A DNA stretch of 64,000 bases from assembly GCF_024195285.1 (NCBI RefSeq), contig NZ_JALHBS010000001.1, positions 1 to 64,000 on the forward strand, in the 5' to 3' direction. The notes beneath the pieces were generated by a model. That model was not told where the DNA came from, ran no database searches, and saw only the letters and a program-made list of their open reading frames with translations. The stretch is from Aurantimonas marianensis. GTDB taxonomy: Bacteria; Pseudomonadota; Alphaproteobacteria; Rhizobiales; Rhizobiaceae. A program made the position numbers and the translations under genes. Of this stretch, positions 27,734-36,327 are shown piece by piece; position 1 is the stretch's first letter; each line of letters starts with the position of its first letter.

Positions 27734-28834
27734 TCAGTCGAGCGGCGGCGGCGAGGCGAGGATCTCGTCGGTCCGGCTGCCGCGCAACTCGGCGATATGA
27801 TCCAGCCCGGCCCTGTCGAGATAGCGGACCATCTCCTTGAGAATCCGGTTCGGCAATTCGGGCCCGCCATAGACGAGGCCGGTATAGAGCTGCACGAGAT
27901 TGGCGCCCGCCTCGATCTTGCGCAGCGCCGTGCGGGCGTCTTCCACGCCGCCGACGCCGATCAGCGGAAATTTCGGCCCGAGCGCCTGCCTAAATTGCGC
28001 CAGCACATAGGTCGAGCGGTCCATCAGCGGTCGGCCCGACAGGCCGCCGGCTTCGAGCGCGTGCGGCTCGCCGACAACGCCCGCCCGCGACAGCGTCGTG
28101 TTCGACACGATCAACCCGTCGATCCGCCGCTTGCGGACGGCGGTGACGATCTCCTCGATCTGCTCGGAGGCCAGATCCGGAGCGAGCTTGAGGAAGAGCG
28201 GCTTGGCCGGACCGCCCGACAGCGCGGCATAGCCGTCGCGGGCGGCCACCACCGCCTTGAGCAGCCGATCGAGGTCCGAGCCGGTCTGAAAGGCGCGCAG
28301 CCCCGGCGTGTTCGGCGAGGAGATATTGATCGTCAAATAGCTCGCGACGGCCTCGAAGCGGTTGACGCCTTCCACATAGTCGGCGACCCGATCCTTGGAA
28401 TCCTTGTTGGCACCGATGTTGACGCCGACGATCCCGGCCTTGCGGATGCGCGCTTCCAGCCGCTCGAACGCTTCGGCGTGGCCGTCATTGTTGAAACCGA
28501 GCCGGTTGATGATCGCGTGCGCCTTTTCGAGGCGGAAGATGCGGGGCTTCGGATTGCCCTCCTGCGGCTGCGGCGTCACCGTGCCGACTTCGACGAAGCC
28601 GAAGCCGAGCCGCAGCGCCGCGTCCGGAACCTCGGCGTTCTTGTCGTAGCCGGCGGCGAGGCCGAGCGGATTGGGAAAGGCGATGCCGGCGACGACGGTC
28701 CGCAGCCGGTTGTCGACGGGGGTGTTGACCCGCGGCATCAGCCCGCGCTTCAAGGCGGCGATCGACAGGGCGTGGGCGCGTTCGGGGTCGAGGCGAAACA
28801 GGGCCGGACGGGCCAGCCGGTAGAGGCGATTCAT
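27734..28834 (-). CDS. pyrD: Dihydroorotate dehydrogenase (quinone), class 2
   Basis: 366 residues. N-terminal helix segment (MNRLYRLARPALFRLDPERAH) that binds membrane and ubiquinone, then the FMN barrel: NPLGLAAGYDKN, ERLGFNNDG, NISSPNTPGLR, and LIGVGGVEDARTALRKIEAGA. The catalytic base is the Ser of the NISSPNTPGL region, as in class 2 enzymes. Fourth step of pyrimidine synthesis. Overlaps the upstream DUF952 gene by four bases. Confidence 0.96.
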   Translation of the reverse strand: MNRLYRLARPALFRLDPERAHALSIAALKRGLMPRVNTPVDNRLRTVVAGIAFPNPLGLAAGYDKNAEVPDAALRLGFGFVEVGTVTPQPQEGNPKPRIFRLEKAHAIINRLGFNNDGHAEAFERLEARIRKAGIVGVNIGANKDSKDRVADYVEGVNRFEAVASYLTINISSPNTPGLRAFQTGSDLDRLLKAVVAARDGYAALSGGPAKPLFLKLAPDLASEQIEEIVTAVRKRRIDGLIVSNTTLSRAGVVGEPHALEAGGLSGRPLMDRSTYVLAQFRQALGPKFPLIGVGGVEDARTALRKIEAGANLVQLYTGLVYGGPELPNRILKEMVRYLDRAGLDHIAELRGSRTDEILASPPPLD

Positions 28835-29178
28835 CTGACCGAGCCGGGAAACTGGTGACCGCCGTCGACGCCCAGCGGCAGATCCTCGACCCAGACCACA
28901 GCATCGAGAGGAAGCGGGCCGTAAAGATGCGGGAACAGCGCGCCGCCGCGTGATGTTTCGAAGCGCAGCGCGTCGCCCAGTCTGTCCGGGTCGACCGCGA
29001 TCAGCACCAGATCGTCCTGACCGGTGAAATGCCGGGCCGCGGTTTCGCGGACCTGCCCGCCGGAGGAGAAGTGAATGAAGCCGTCGGCTTCGTCGACGGG
29101 CGCCCCGTCGAAGCGACCTTTCGCCTTGGCGGCTTCCCAGAGCGGTCGAGGCGCGATCTTGTAGATGGTTTGATCCAT
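28831..29178 (-). CDS. DUF952 domain protein
   Basis: 115 residues: YKIAPRPLWEAAKAKGRFDGAPVDEADGFIHFSS, then LIAVDPDRLGDALRFE and HLYGPLPLDAVVWVEDLPLG, the DUF952 pattern. Cytoplasmic, of unknown role. ATG 29178 gives the conserved start; an upstream ATG at 29238 is not supported. Its ATGA overlap with pyrD means coupled expression, an arrangement frequent in alphaproteobacteria. Confidence 0.88.
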   Translation of the reverse strand: MDQTIYKIAPRPLWEAAKAKGRFDGAPVDEADGFIHFSSGGQVRETAARHFTGQDDLVLIAVDPDRLGDALRFETSRGGALFPHLYGPLPLDAVVWVEDLPLGVDGGHQFPGSVR

Positions 29179-29313
29179 GACGAACCGGTGCCAGAGCGGC
29201 GCGGCAAGGTCAATCACCGGCTGCCTTGAGACGGTCACGCGGTGGGTTTACGCTTCCGGTTGCCTGCGACGCCTCGCAAGGGCGGCATGGCCGCATTGAT
29301 GGAGCCAGCGATA

Positions 29314-29742
29314 ATGTCCCGAATCGTCTCAGCCCTCTTCGTCGCCGGCATGGTTGCTGCCGTGCCGGCTTCCGCCCAGTCGATCCTCGACAGCGGCGGC
29401 GGCCGTTATCAGATGCAGCCGGTCGAGGGCGGTATCGCGCGGCTCGATACACAGACCGGAGCGGTCGAGCTGTGCCGGATCGAGGGCGAGGCTCTGGTCT
29501 GCAAGGGCTCGAGCGACGGCCAGCAGCGCGATGCCGACCGGATCGCCGATCTCGAAGCGCGGGTGGAGGCGCTCGAGGGCGGCAAACGCGTCCTGAAGGG
29601 TGCGGACGAAACGGCCGACCAGGCGATCAAGACGATGCGGCAGGTCTTTCGCGGCTTCGCCGATATCGTCCGTGAACTGGAGCGCGATCTGGGCTCCGAT
29701 CCGGACAAGACGGAAGGCGGGGCCGAGCCGGGCCGCACCTGA
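29314..29742 (+). CDS. Secreted hypothetical protein with coiled-coil
   Basis: 142 residues. Signal peptide MSRIVSALFVAGMVAAVPASAQ with likely cleavage after ASAQ. A small beta region with a pair of cysteines (VELCRIEGEALVCKG) is followed by a helix likely to form a coiled coil (DADRIADLEARVEALEGG). Family not recognised beyond hypothetical alphaproteobacterial proteins of this pattern. ATG 29314 has GGAG about 10 bases upstream. Confidence 0.72.
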   Translation: MSRIVSALFVAGMVAAVPASAQSILDSGGGRYQMQPVEGGIARLDTQTGAVELCRIEGEALVCKGSSDGQQRDADRIADLEARVEALEGGKRVLKGADETADQAIKTMRQVFRGFADIVRELERDLGSDPDKTEGGAEPGRT

Positions 29743-29754
29743 CGAGCATCCGGG

Positions 29755-30753
29755 TCACGCCGGGATGTCGAATACCGGAAACTCCATCCGGCGCTTCAGA
29801 AAGTCCTCCATCTCGTCGAGGGAGCGTTCCGTCGCCTTGGTCGAGAAGGCCTGAAAGACATGTGCCCCGCCATTGGTCAGCGCCAGTTCCGCTTCGATGC
29901 CGCTGGAAACCCAGCGCGCCGCCATGAACAGCGTATCGTCGATGAGGAGATCGCGGGTTCCGCAACTGAACAGAGCGGGCGGCAGGCCGTTCAGATCGGC
30001 GTAAAGCGGCGAGACGGCGGGATCTTTGAGGGAATAGTTCTCCGGCACGAACCGCAGGACGAACTCCTTCACGTCGTCAGTGTTGAGGATGAGGCGTTCG
30101 TCGCCAAAATTGCGCACGCTGGGAGTCAGCGACAGATCGTAGCAACCGGCGACGAGATTGGCGGCCTTGAACGGTGTTATGCCGTATTCGTCGCGCAACC
30201 GGAGCAGGGTCAGCACCGAGTGGTGCGCGCCGGCCGACTCGCCGCCGATCGCCAGATAGCCGCGCGGAAGGTCGGCCAGATGGCCGTTCGCCAGTGCCAG
30301 CGCGATATCGGCGCAGTCATGCAAAGCGGCCGGGAAGGGATCTTCCGGCGCCAGCCGGTATTCGACCGAGGCGACGGTGAGCCCGGTGTTGTCGGCAAGC
30401 CGCCGCAGCCGCGGGTCGGCTTCCTCGGACCCGCCGAACACCCAGCCGCCGCCGTGAATGTGCAGAAAGGTGCCGCGCGTCGCGCCGTCCGTGGGCCTCA
30501 GCACCCGAACCGCGATCTCGCGTCCGGCGCTGCCGATATGGACGATCGTCTCGGCGGCCTTGTCCTTCGGCGCGGCAGGGAACACGCCGCGCCCTTCCTT
30601 GCGCAGCTCCCGAACCCGCTCGACCGGCATCGACCAGGGGCTGGGCAGAACTTTCTGTTCGGCGATGATCCTGTCATTCAGTTCGACGATCTCCGGATCC
30701 GTCTCAGCCGGGTCGAAGACTGTTGGATCGATCGTCACGCGCGCTTGTGTCAT
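29755..30753 (-). CDS. Alpha/beta hydrolase (hormone-sensitive lipase family)
   Basis: 332 residues. Oxyanion motif HIHGGGWVFGG, nucleophile elbow AIGGESAGAHHS, acid Asp in LLIDDTLFM, and His in TNGGAHVFQAF. Type IV esterase/lipase acting on short acyl esters. ATG 30753 is favoured: AGGGAA is about 6 bases upstream, while ATG 30759 is too close. Confidence 0.9.
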   Translation of the reverse strand: MTQARVTIDPTVFDPAETDPEIVELNDRIIAEQKVLPSPWSMPVERVRELRKEGRGVFPAAPKDKAAETIVHIGSAGREIAVRVLRPTDGATRGTFLHIHGGGWVFGGSEEADPRLRRLADNTGLTVASVEYRLAPEDPFPAALHDCADIALALANGHLADLPRGYLAIGGESAGAHHSVLTLLRLRDEYGITPFKAANLVAGCYDLSLTPSVRNFGDERLILNTDDVKEFVLRFVPENYSLKDPAVSPLYADLNGLPPALFSCGTRDLLIDDTLFMAARWVSSGIEAELALTNGGAHVFQAFSTKATERSLDEMEDFLKRRMEFPVFDIPA

Positions 30754-30859
30754 TGCCATTTCCCTGTTGCCGGGGAAAGAAGCTAGGACGTTTGAGGACG
30801 GGTTGTAGGGTCGAGGTGGCCGGTGCGATCGAACGGACGTCAGATGCAGGGAGCCCGCC

Positions 30860-31294
30860 ATGCGCCAACATATCGAAACCTTGCGAATTTCGACGCCTGG
30901 CCGGTCGATGGTCGAGATCAGTCGTCAGATCGCCGAGCGTCTCACGGCGGCGGGAGTGCGCGACGGCCTCGTCACGGTGTTCATCCGGCATACCTCCGCG
31001 TCCTTGACGATCCAGGAGAATGCCGATCCGGACGTCAAGCACGACCTTATCGGCGCGCTCGACCGGCTGGCGCCCGAAGATGCGCCTTATACACACACCA
31101 TCGAGGGGCCTGACGACATGCCCGCCCATATCAAGTCGGCGCTGACCGCGACCAGCCTGGCGGTGCCGGTCTCGGCGGGACGCATGATGCTCGGAACCTG
31201 GCAGGGCATCTATGTCGTCGAGCACCGCGCGCGGCCGCATTCGCGCGAAATCGTCCTCCATTACGCCGGAAGCCTGGATCGAATCGGCTGCTGA
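30860..31294 (+). CDS. YjbQ family protein (secondary thiamine-phosphate synthase type)
   Basis: 144 residues, UPF0047/YjbQ fold. Motifs VFIRHTSASLTIQENADPDV, PEDAPYTHTIEGPDDMPAHIKSAL and GTWQGIYVVEHR. YjbQ has weak thiamine phosphate synthase activity in some bacteria; the main role is unclear. Standalone; an inverted repeat GACCG/CGGTC follows at 31316-31330 and may end the transcript. Confidence 0.9.
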   Translation: MRQHIETLRISTPGRSMVEISRQIAERLTAAGVRDGLVTVFIRHTSASLTIQENADPDVKHDLIGALDRLAPEDAPYTHTIEGPDDMPAHIKSALTATSLAVPVSAGRMMLGTWQGIYVVEHRARPHSREIVLHYAGSLDRIGC

Positions 31295-31449
31295 CGACGC
31301 CTGGCCTTGATCCCGGACCGTAAGGCGGTCAAGAACGTGGGAACGAGGTGCGGTCGTCTCCTTGGGGGCGCGCGTTGCCTGAACGGCGGGAGGACCTGCC
31401 GCGGCATGGTCATGGCGGCTGCGGGAAGACGACGGGAGGAACAACGGAC

Positions 31450-32106
31450 ATGAGCCATGTCTTCATCGTGGCCGACGACCATCCACTGTTTCGCGGCGCC
31501 CTGCGGGAAATCCTGTCGGCGCTGCCGGACCCGGCCGATATTGTCGAGGCGGCGGATTTCGACCAGGCCGCGGCGGCGCTCACGGCCAATCCGGAGGCCG
31601 ATCTCTTGCTGCTCGACTTGAATATGCCGGGCACTAGCGGCCTGTCCGGTCTGGCGCTGCTCAGGGCCGATCATCCCGCCGTGCCGATCGCGATCGTCTC
31701 CGGCAGCGAAGACGCGCCGATCGTGGCGCGGGCCCTCGACCTAGGCGCCTCGGGATTCATCCCGAAATCGTCTAGCCTCGACACGATCCGTCAGGCGATC
31801 CTGTCGCTTCTCGCCGGCGCGGTCTTTTTGCCGCCGGACATTTCACTCGACGCCGAGCGCGACCCCGAAGTCACGCAGTTGATCCGGCGAATCCGGACGC
31901 TGACGCCGCAGCAGACGCGGGTGCTGACGATGCTCGGCCGGGGTCTCCTCAACAAGCAGATCGCCTATGAACTCGGCATATCGGAGGCGACGATCAAAGC
32001 GCATGTCTCCGCCGTCCTCCTGAAGCTCGGCGTCGACAGTCGCACACAGGCGGTCATCCGCCTCTCCAAGCTCGGCATCGATCTGGAAGGCGGCTTCGCG
32101 GCCTGA
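31450..32106 (+). CDS. LuxR/NarL family response regulator (CrbR/ErdR-like)
   Basis: 218 residues. Receiver domain with DD (VADDHPLFRGAL) and phospho-acceptor Asp in LLLLDLNMPGTSGLSGL, then a LuxR helix-turn-helix (LTPQQTRVLTMLGRGLLNKQ, IAYELGISEATIKAHVSAVL). Most like the regulators paired with symporter-linked kinases (CrbR, ErdR, AgmR/ErbR), which control acetyl-CoA synthetase or alcohol oxidation. The kinase gene lies tail to tail with it, 28 bases apart, so they are not in one operon. Confidence 0.88.
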   Translation: MSHVFIVADDHPLFRGALREILSALPDPADIVEAADFDQAAAALTANPEADLLLLDLNMPGTSGLSGLALLRADHPAVPIAIVSGSEDAPIVARALDLGASGFIPKSSSLDTIRQAILSLLAGAVFLPPDISLDAERDPEVTQLIRRIRTLTPQQTRVLTMLGRGLLNKQIAYELGISEATIKAHVSAVLLKLGVDSRTQAVIRLSKLGIDLEGGFAA

Positions 32107-32134
32107 GAACGCCGGGGCCGGGCGTCGGGCTCGG

Positions 32135-35100
32135 CTATTCGGCCGCTTCGCGGCGCCTGCTCTTGCGGCCCATCGCGGCCCTGAGCGAGGCGGGCTTCAG
32201 CGGCTTCGTCAGCACATCGACGTCCATGGCGAGGGCCTGTTCACGCAGGTCCGGCGACCGATCCGCCGTGACGAGGATCACCGGAAGCTGCGGATCGAGC
32301 GCCCTGCGCAGCAAGCCGATGGCGTCGAGCCCGTTGCCGTCGTCGAGATGGTAATCGACAAGCGCGATATCGGGCACAAGGCTGCGGTTGCCGAGCGCGT
32401 TGACGGCTTCCTCCGGCGAGCCGAAGGCGTCGACCCGGCAACCCCAGCCGGTGAGAAGGACCCGCATTCCCTCTCGGATGGCGACCTCGTTGTCGATGCA
32501 AAGCACCCGCGTGCCGGCCAGCGCCAGACCCGATCGGGCCGGCAACAGCGGCGTTTCCGTCAGCAGCACAGGCCTGGCCTCGGCAACCGGCAGCGTGATG
32601 CGGAAGCGTGTTCCCCGTCCATGTTCCGAAGTGGCCTCCACCGAATGGTCGAGTACCCGCGCGATGCGGTCGACGATGGACAGGCCGAGGCCAAGCCCGC
32701 GTGCGGTTCTGCTCCCTTCATCCAGACGCACGAACTCCTGATAGATCGTTTCCAACTGGTCGGCGGGAATGCCGATGCCGCTGTCGGCGATCTCGACGTC
32801 GAGGCTGCCGCCGACGCGATGTCGGACCCCGACGACGACCTTGCCCGCCCTTGTGTATTTGATGGCGTTCGAGACGAGGTTCTGGATCAGGCGTCGGAGC
32901 AGGTTACGGTCCGAGCGGACGGCGGCGCTGGTGCGCACGAAGCGCAGCACGATGGCCTTTTCCTCGGCCAGCGGACGCATGTCCGTCTCGATCTGGCGCA
33001 GCAGCCGGTCGAGCGGGAATTCCTCGACCTTGGCCTGCATTCCGCCGGCCTCGAGACGGGAAATGTCGAGGACCGCGCTGATGATCGCCTCGACGGCCTC
33101 CAGCGATGAGCCGATATTGGCGGCGATCTCCCTGCCGGCACCGGTGTCCTGACGCTCCTGAAGCGCGGCCGCATAGAGCCGCGCGGCGTTGAGCGGCTGC
33201 AGGATGTCGTGCCCGGCGGCGGCGAGAAACCGCGTCTTGCCGAGATTGGCCGCGTCGGCGACCTGACGGGCCTTGGCGAGTTCGTTGTTGGCGGTCAGAA
33301 GTTCGCCGGTGCGCACACGAACCCGTTCCTCCAGGCTTTCATTCATCTCGCGCAATGCCGCGGCCTGCATGACGCGCTCCGTCATGTCGGAGACGGTCGC
33401 CACCAGCCCGCCCTCCGGCATCCGGTTGGCGCGGAACTCCAGGACGCGTCCGGAGCGCTTCAGGCCGATCTGGCGCAAGGCCGGGGCGCGTGTCAGGCTC
33501 TGGAAGCTCGCCTCGTATTCCTCGCGATCGATCTCGCCGGCGTCGAGAAGTTCGTCGAGAACGACGGTGAAGGGCGTGCCGATCTGGCCGAAATCCGGTG
33601 ATAGACCGACAAGGTCGCGGAACTGGCGGTTCCAGAAGGTCAGCCGATAGTCGGAATCGAAGATCGCCAACCCCTGGTCGACCTGATCGAGAGCGATCCG
33701 GAGGAGGTCGCGATTGTATTGCAGCGCTTCGGAGGCGTCGTCGAGAAGCCGCAGCGCCGACCGGCTGGAATCGGCGTGCCGCTGGAACAGCAGCGACAGG
33801 ACCAGGCGGGACGAGGCCGAGCCGATCGCTGAGGCCAGAAGCTGTTCGGAAAAGCGGATCGTCGCGCTGTCGGCGGTCGCGTCGGCGTCGAGAATGCGGC
33901 CTTCCTCCTCGGCGAAGCGCGCCAGCGATCGTTCGGTGCGTTCGGCGCCGAGATAGCGCGCGATGGTCGCCGTCAACTCGCCGACGCTGACACCGGAGCG
34001 GGTGCGGCGTGATCCGGCGGTCGGGCCGGCGTCCTTTGCCGCGAAGATCGCCGCCTGAATCCGCTCCAGTGGTGTTGCTGGGCGGCTGAGCGAGCCGATG
34101 ACCAGACAAGCGGTGTTGGCAAGAAGGCTGACGAGGCAACCGAACAGCAGCGGATCGATGTCCGGCGTGGCCGCTGCGGCCGCCGCAAGCGAGCCGGTCG
34201 CCGTCGGCGTCTGGATCGCCGGCAGGAGCAGCGTATAGGCCCAGACGAGGATGCCGGCGACGAGCCCGGCCATGGCGCCGCGCGCATTCGCCCGCTTCCA
34301 GAACAGGCCGGCGAGGAAGGGCGGGGCGAGCTGTGCGATGGCGGCGAAGGACAGTAGCCCGATCGAGGCAAGACCGCTGCCGGTCCCCGCGAAGCGGTAA
34401 TAGCCGTATCCCAGAAACACCACGACGAGAATCGCCGAACGGCGCACATTGAGGATCAGCCGGGTTTCGTCCTGGCGGGTGTCGATGCCCGGGCCGCGGC
34501 GCTTGAGCAGCCATGGCAGGACGAGATCGTTGGAGATCATGATCGACAGCGCGACACTGGCGACGATGACCATGGCGGTCGCGGCCGAGAGGCCGCCGAT
34601 GAAGGCAACGAGCGACAGCGTGTCCTGGCCCTGTGAAAGGGGCAGCGACAGCACGTAGAGGTCGGCGTCGACCGTGCCGCCGAGCTTGATCAGGCCGGCG
34701 GCGGCGATCGGGGCGACGAAGATGTTGATCAGAACGAGATAGAGCGGAAACAGCCAACGGGCGCGGCGGATTTCCTCGCGCGTGCGGTTTTCCACGACGG
34801 TCATGTGGAACTGGCGTGGCAGCAGCAGGATGGCTAGCGCGCTCAGGCCCATCGAGGCGAGGAAGCGGCCGCCGATTTCGGAGCTGAAGGCGCTGGTCAC
34901 GCCGGGGCTCGCCAGTGCGGCGCTCCAGAGTTCGCCGGGCTCGAACAGCACGAACGTGGCCCAGATCCCGATCGCCAGGAAGGCGGCGAGCTTGACGATC
35001 GATTCCATCGCGACGGCGAGGACGAGACCGTCCTGGTGCTCGGTGGCGTCGGCGTGCCGGGTGCCGAACAGGATCGCGAAAATGCCGAGAACGCTGGCGA

Positions 35101-35596
35101 CCAGCAGGGCGAGGTCGCTGAACAGCGGCGGCATCTCGGGGGTTGCGCGGTAATGGGCGACCAGCGCGGCGACGCTGGTGGAGATCGCCTTGAGCTGCAG
35201 TGCGATATAGGGGACCGTGCCGATGATCGCGATCAGCGTGGCCAGCGCCGCGACCGAGGGGTTCTTGCCGTAGCGCGAACCGATGAAGTCGGCGACGGTG
35301 GTGATGCGTTCGGCCTTGGCGTGGCGGATCAGCCGCTCGATGAAGGCTGGCGCGAGCAGGAACACGAGAATCGGACCGAGATAGATCGCCAGGAAGGATA
35401 GGCCGTCCCGCGCGGCGACGCCGACCGATCCGAAGAAGGTCCAGGAGGTGCAATAGACGGCGAGACTGAGCGCGTAGACGCCAGGCCGACTCGGGCTCGC
35501 ATGGCCGTCCGCGGCCCGCCGGTCGCCCCACCAGGCGACGGCGAACAGCAACAGCAGATAGGCGATCGCCGTGACGACGATGATGCCGCTGTTCAC
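32135..35596 (-). CDS. Hybrid sensor kinase with SLC5/SSF symporter domain (CrbS/MxtR-like)
   Basis: 1153 residues. Residues 1-500 form a sodium/solute symporter (about 13 helices, including SRYGKNPSVAALATLIA), then a STAC-like linker, a PAS domain (IALDQVDQGLAIFDSDYRLT), a coiled coil, a DHp domain with H box AAGHDILQPLNAARL, HATPase (LIQNLVSNAIKYTRAGK, GLGLGLSIVDRIAR) and a C-terminal receiver (LVDYHLDDGNGLDAIG). This is the CrbS/MxtR architecture and length, in Pseudomonas and Vibrio used to sense and take up acetate or other small acids. GTG start with GGGAGG upstream. Partner regulator is at 31450. Confidence 0.92.
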   Translation of the reverse strand: MNSGIIVVTAIAYLLLLFAVAWWGDRRAADGHASPSRPGVYALSLAVYCTSWTFFGSVGVAARDGLSFLAIYLGPILVFLLAPAFIERLIRHAKAERITTVADFIGSRYGKNPSVAALATLIAIIGTVPYIALQLKAISTSVAALVAHYRATPEMPPLFSDLALLVASVLGIFAILFGTRHADATEHQDGLVLAVAMESIVKLAAFLAIGIWATFVLFEPGELWSAALASPGVTSAFSSEIGGRFLASMGLSALAILLLPRQFHMTVVENRTREEIRRARWLFPLYLVLINIFVAPIAAAGLIKLGGTVDADLYVLSLPLSQGQDTLSLVAFIGGLSAATAMVIVASVALSIMISNDLVLPWLLKRRGPGIDTRQDETRLILNVRRSAILVVVFLGYGYYRFAGTGSGLASIGLLSFAAIAQLAPPFLAGLFWKRANARGAMAGLVAGILVWAYTLLLPAIQTPTATGSLAAAAAATPDIDPLLFGCLVSLLANTACLVIGSLSRPATPLERIQAAIFAAKDAGPTAGSRRTRSGVSVGELTATIARYLGAERTERSLARFAEEEGRILDADATADSATIRFSEQLLASAIGSASSRLVLSLLFQRHADSSRSALRLLDDASEALQYNRDLLRIALDQVDQGLAIFDSDYRLTFWNRQFRDLVGLSPDFGQIGTPFTVVLDELLDAGEIDREEYEASFQSLTRAPALRQIGLKRSGRVLEFRANRMPEGGLVATVSDMTERVMQAAALREMNESLEERVRVRTGELLTANNELAKARQVADAANLGKTRFLAAAGHDILQPLNAARLYAAALQERQDTGAGREIAANIGSSLEAVEAIISAVLDISRLEAGGMQAKVEEFPLDRLLRQIETDMRPLAEEKAIVLRFVRTSAAVRSDRNLLRRLIQNLVSNAIKYTRAGKVVVGVRHRVGGSLDVEIADSGIGIPADQLETIYQEFVRLDEGSRTARGLGLGLSIVDRIARVLDHSVEATSEHGRGTRFRITLPVAEARPVLLTETPLLPARSGLALAGTRVLCIDNEVAIREGMRVLLTGWGCRVDAFGSPEEAVNALGNRSLVPDIALVDYHLDDGNGLDAIGLLRRALDPQLPVILVTADRSPDLREQALAMDVDVLTKPLKPASLRAAMGRKSRRREAAE

Positions 35597-35608
35597 ATCC
35601 AGCCTCCC

Positions 35609-35629
35609 ACGGCGGATGAGGTCCGCCGT
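35609..35629. promoter_or_regulatory. Inverted repeat upstream of the hybrid kinase gene
   Basis: ACGGCGGA-TGAGG-TCCGCCGT, a perfect 8-bp inverted repeat with a 5-base spacer, starting 13 bases before the kinase start on the minus strand. It could be an operator or a 5' leader hairpin near the ribosome-binding site. No known regulator consensus matches. Confidence 0.45.
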
Positions 35630-35775
35630 CTGTCGGCGAACAGAACCACCGGCACCGCCGCAAGTCCAGATATGGCGGGGAGAATGCCGCCGACCGTGCC
35701 GATTGTGCCGGCGCGGCGAGTTTGTATGATCGCGCGCAACCGGCCGAATCCACGCTATCGATACTGGGACGAAGA

Positions 35776-36213
35776 ATGCTTCAGGAATTCAAGGAATTCG
35801 CCCTCAAGGGCAATATGGTCGATCTGGCGATCGGCATCATCATCGGGGCGGCGTTTTCCGGCCTCGTCAACTCGCTTGTCAGCGACCTGTTCATGCCGCT
35901 GGTCGCGGTCCTCACAGGCGGTGTCGATTTCACCAACAAGTTCGTCGCCCTGTCCTCCGTCGTGACCGCGACGAGCCTTGAGGCCGCCCGCGAACAGGGT
36001 CCGGTCTTCGCCTATGGCAAGTTCGTGACGCTGACGATCAACTTCCTGATCGTCGCCTTCATCCTGTTTCTCGTGGTCAAGGGCATGAACCGGATGCAGC
36101 GCAAGGAAGAGGCCAAGCCTGTCGAAGTCTCCAAGGTGCCGCGCCAGGAAAAGCTGCTCGAGGAGATCCGCGACCTGATGGCGGTCGCTACCGACCGGGC
36201 GCCGCGCGCCTGA
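35776..36213 (+). CDS. mscL: Large-conductance mechanosensitive channel MscL
   Basis: 145 residues. N-terminal amphipathic [29 protein letters not shown]1 continuing through FSGLVNSLV, a periplasmic loop, TM2 [20 protein letters not shown] and a C-terminal helix. Homopentameric emergency valve against osmotic downshock. ATG 35776 starts the family-standard N-terminus. A strong hairpin follows at 36267. Confidence 0.96.
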   Translation: MLQEFKEFALKGNMVDLAIGIIIGAAFSGLVNSLVSDLFMPLVAVLTGGVDFTNKFVALSSVVTATSLEAAREQGPVFAYGKFVTLTINFLIVAFILFLVVKGMNRMQRKEEAKPVEVSKVPRQEKLLEEIRDLMAVATDRAPRA

Positions 36214-36266
36214 GACGCGTGCAAACATCGGTAAGTGGTGCGGAGGGATTGACGCGGCGCGCGCAA

Positions 36267-36300
36267 GGCGCGATGGCGAAATCCGCGAACCCATCGCGCC
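36267..36300 (+). terminator. Strong hairpin between mscL and aminotransferase gene
   Basis: Perfect 10-bp inverted repeat GGCGCGATGG / CCATCGCGCC with a 14-base loop, 53 bases after the mscL stop and 27 before the next start. No T run follows, so it may be a rho-independent-like terminator with imperfect tail, an RNA-stability element, or a leader structure for the aminotransferase gene. Confidence 0.6.
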
Positions 36301-36307
36301 GCGATCC

Positions 36308-36320
36308 CCTTCCTGGAAGG
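36308..36320 (+). promoter_or_regulatory. Palindrome covering the aminotransferase Shine-Dalgarno
   Basis: CCTTCC-T-GGAAGG. The right arm GGAAGG is the presumed ribosome-binding site 7 bases before ATG 36328; the left arm could mask it, although the 1-base loop means only an inner shorter stem would really form. Immediately preceded by the 10-bp hairpin at 36267-36300. Confidence 0.35.
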
Positions 36321-36327
36321 CCAAGTC

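Noticed and set aside
33339-35753. 804-codon minus-strand frame inside the hybrid kinase
   Set aside because: Out-of-frame Arg/Pro-rich sequence; the kinase frame carries symporter, HK and REC motifs.
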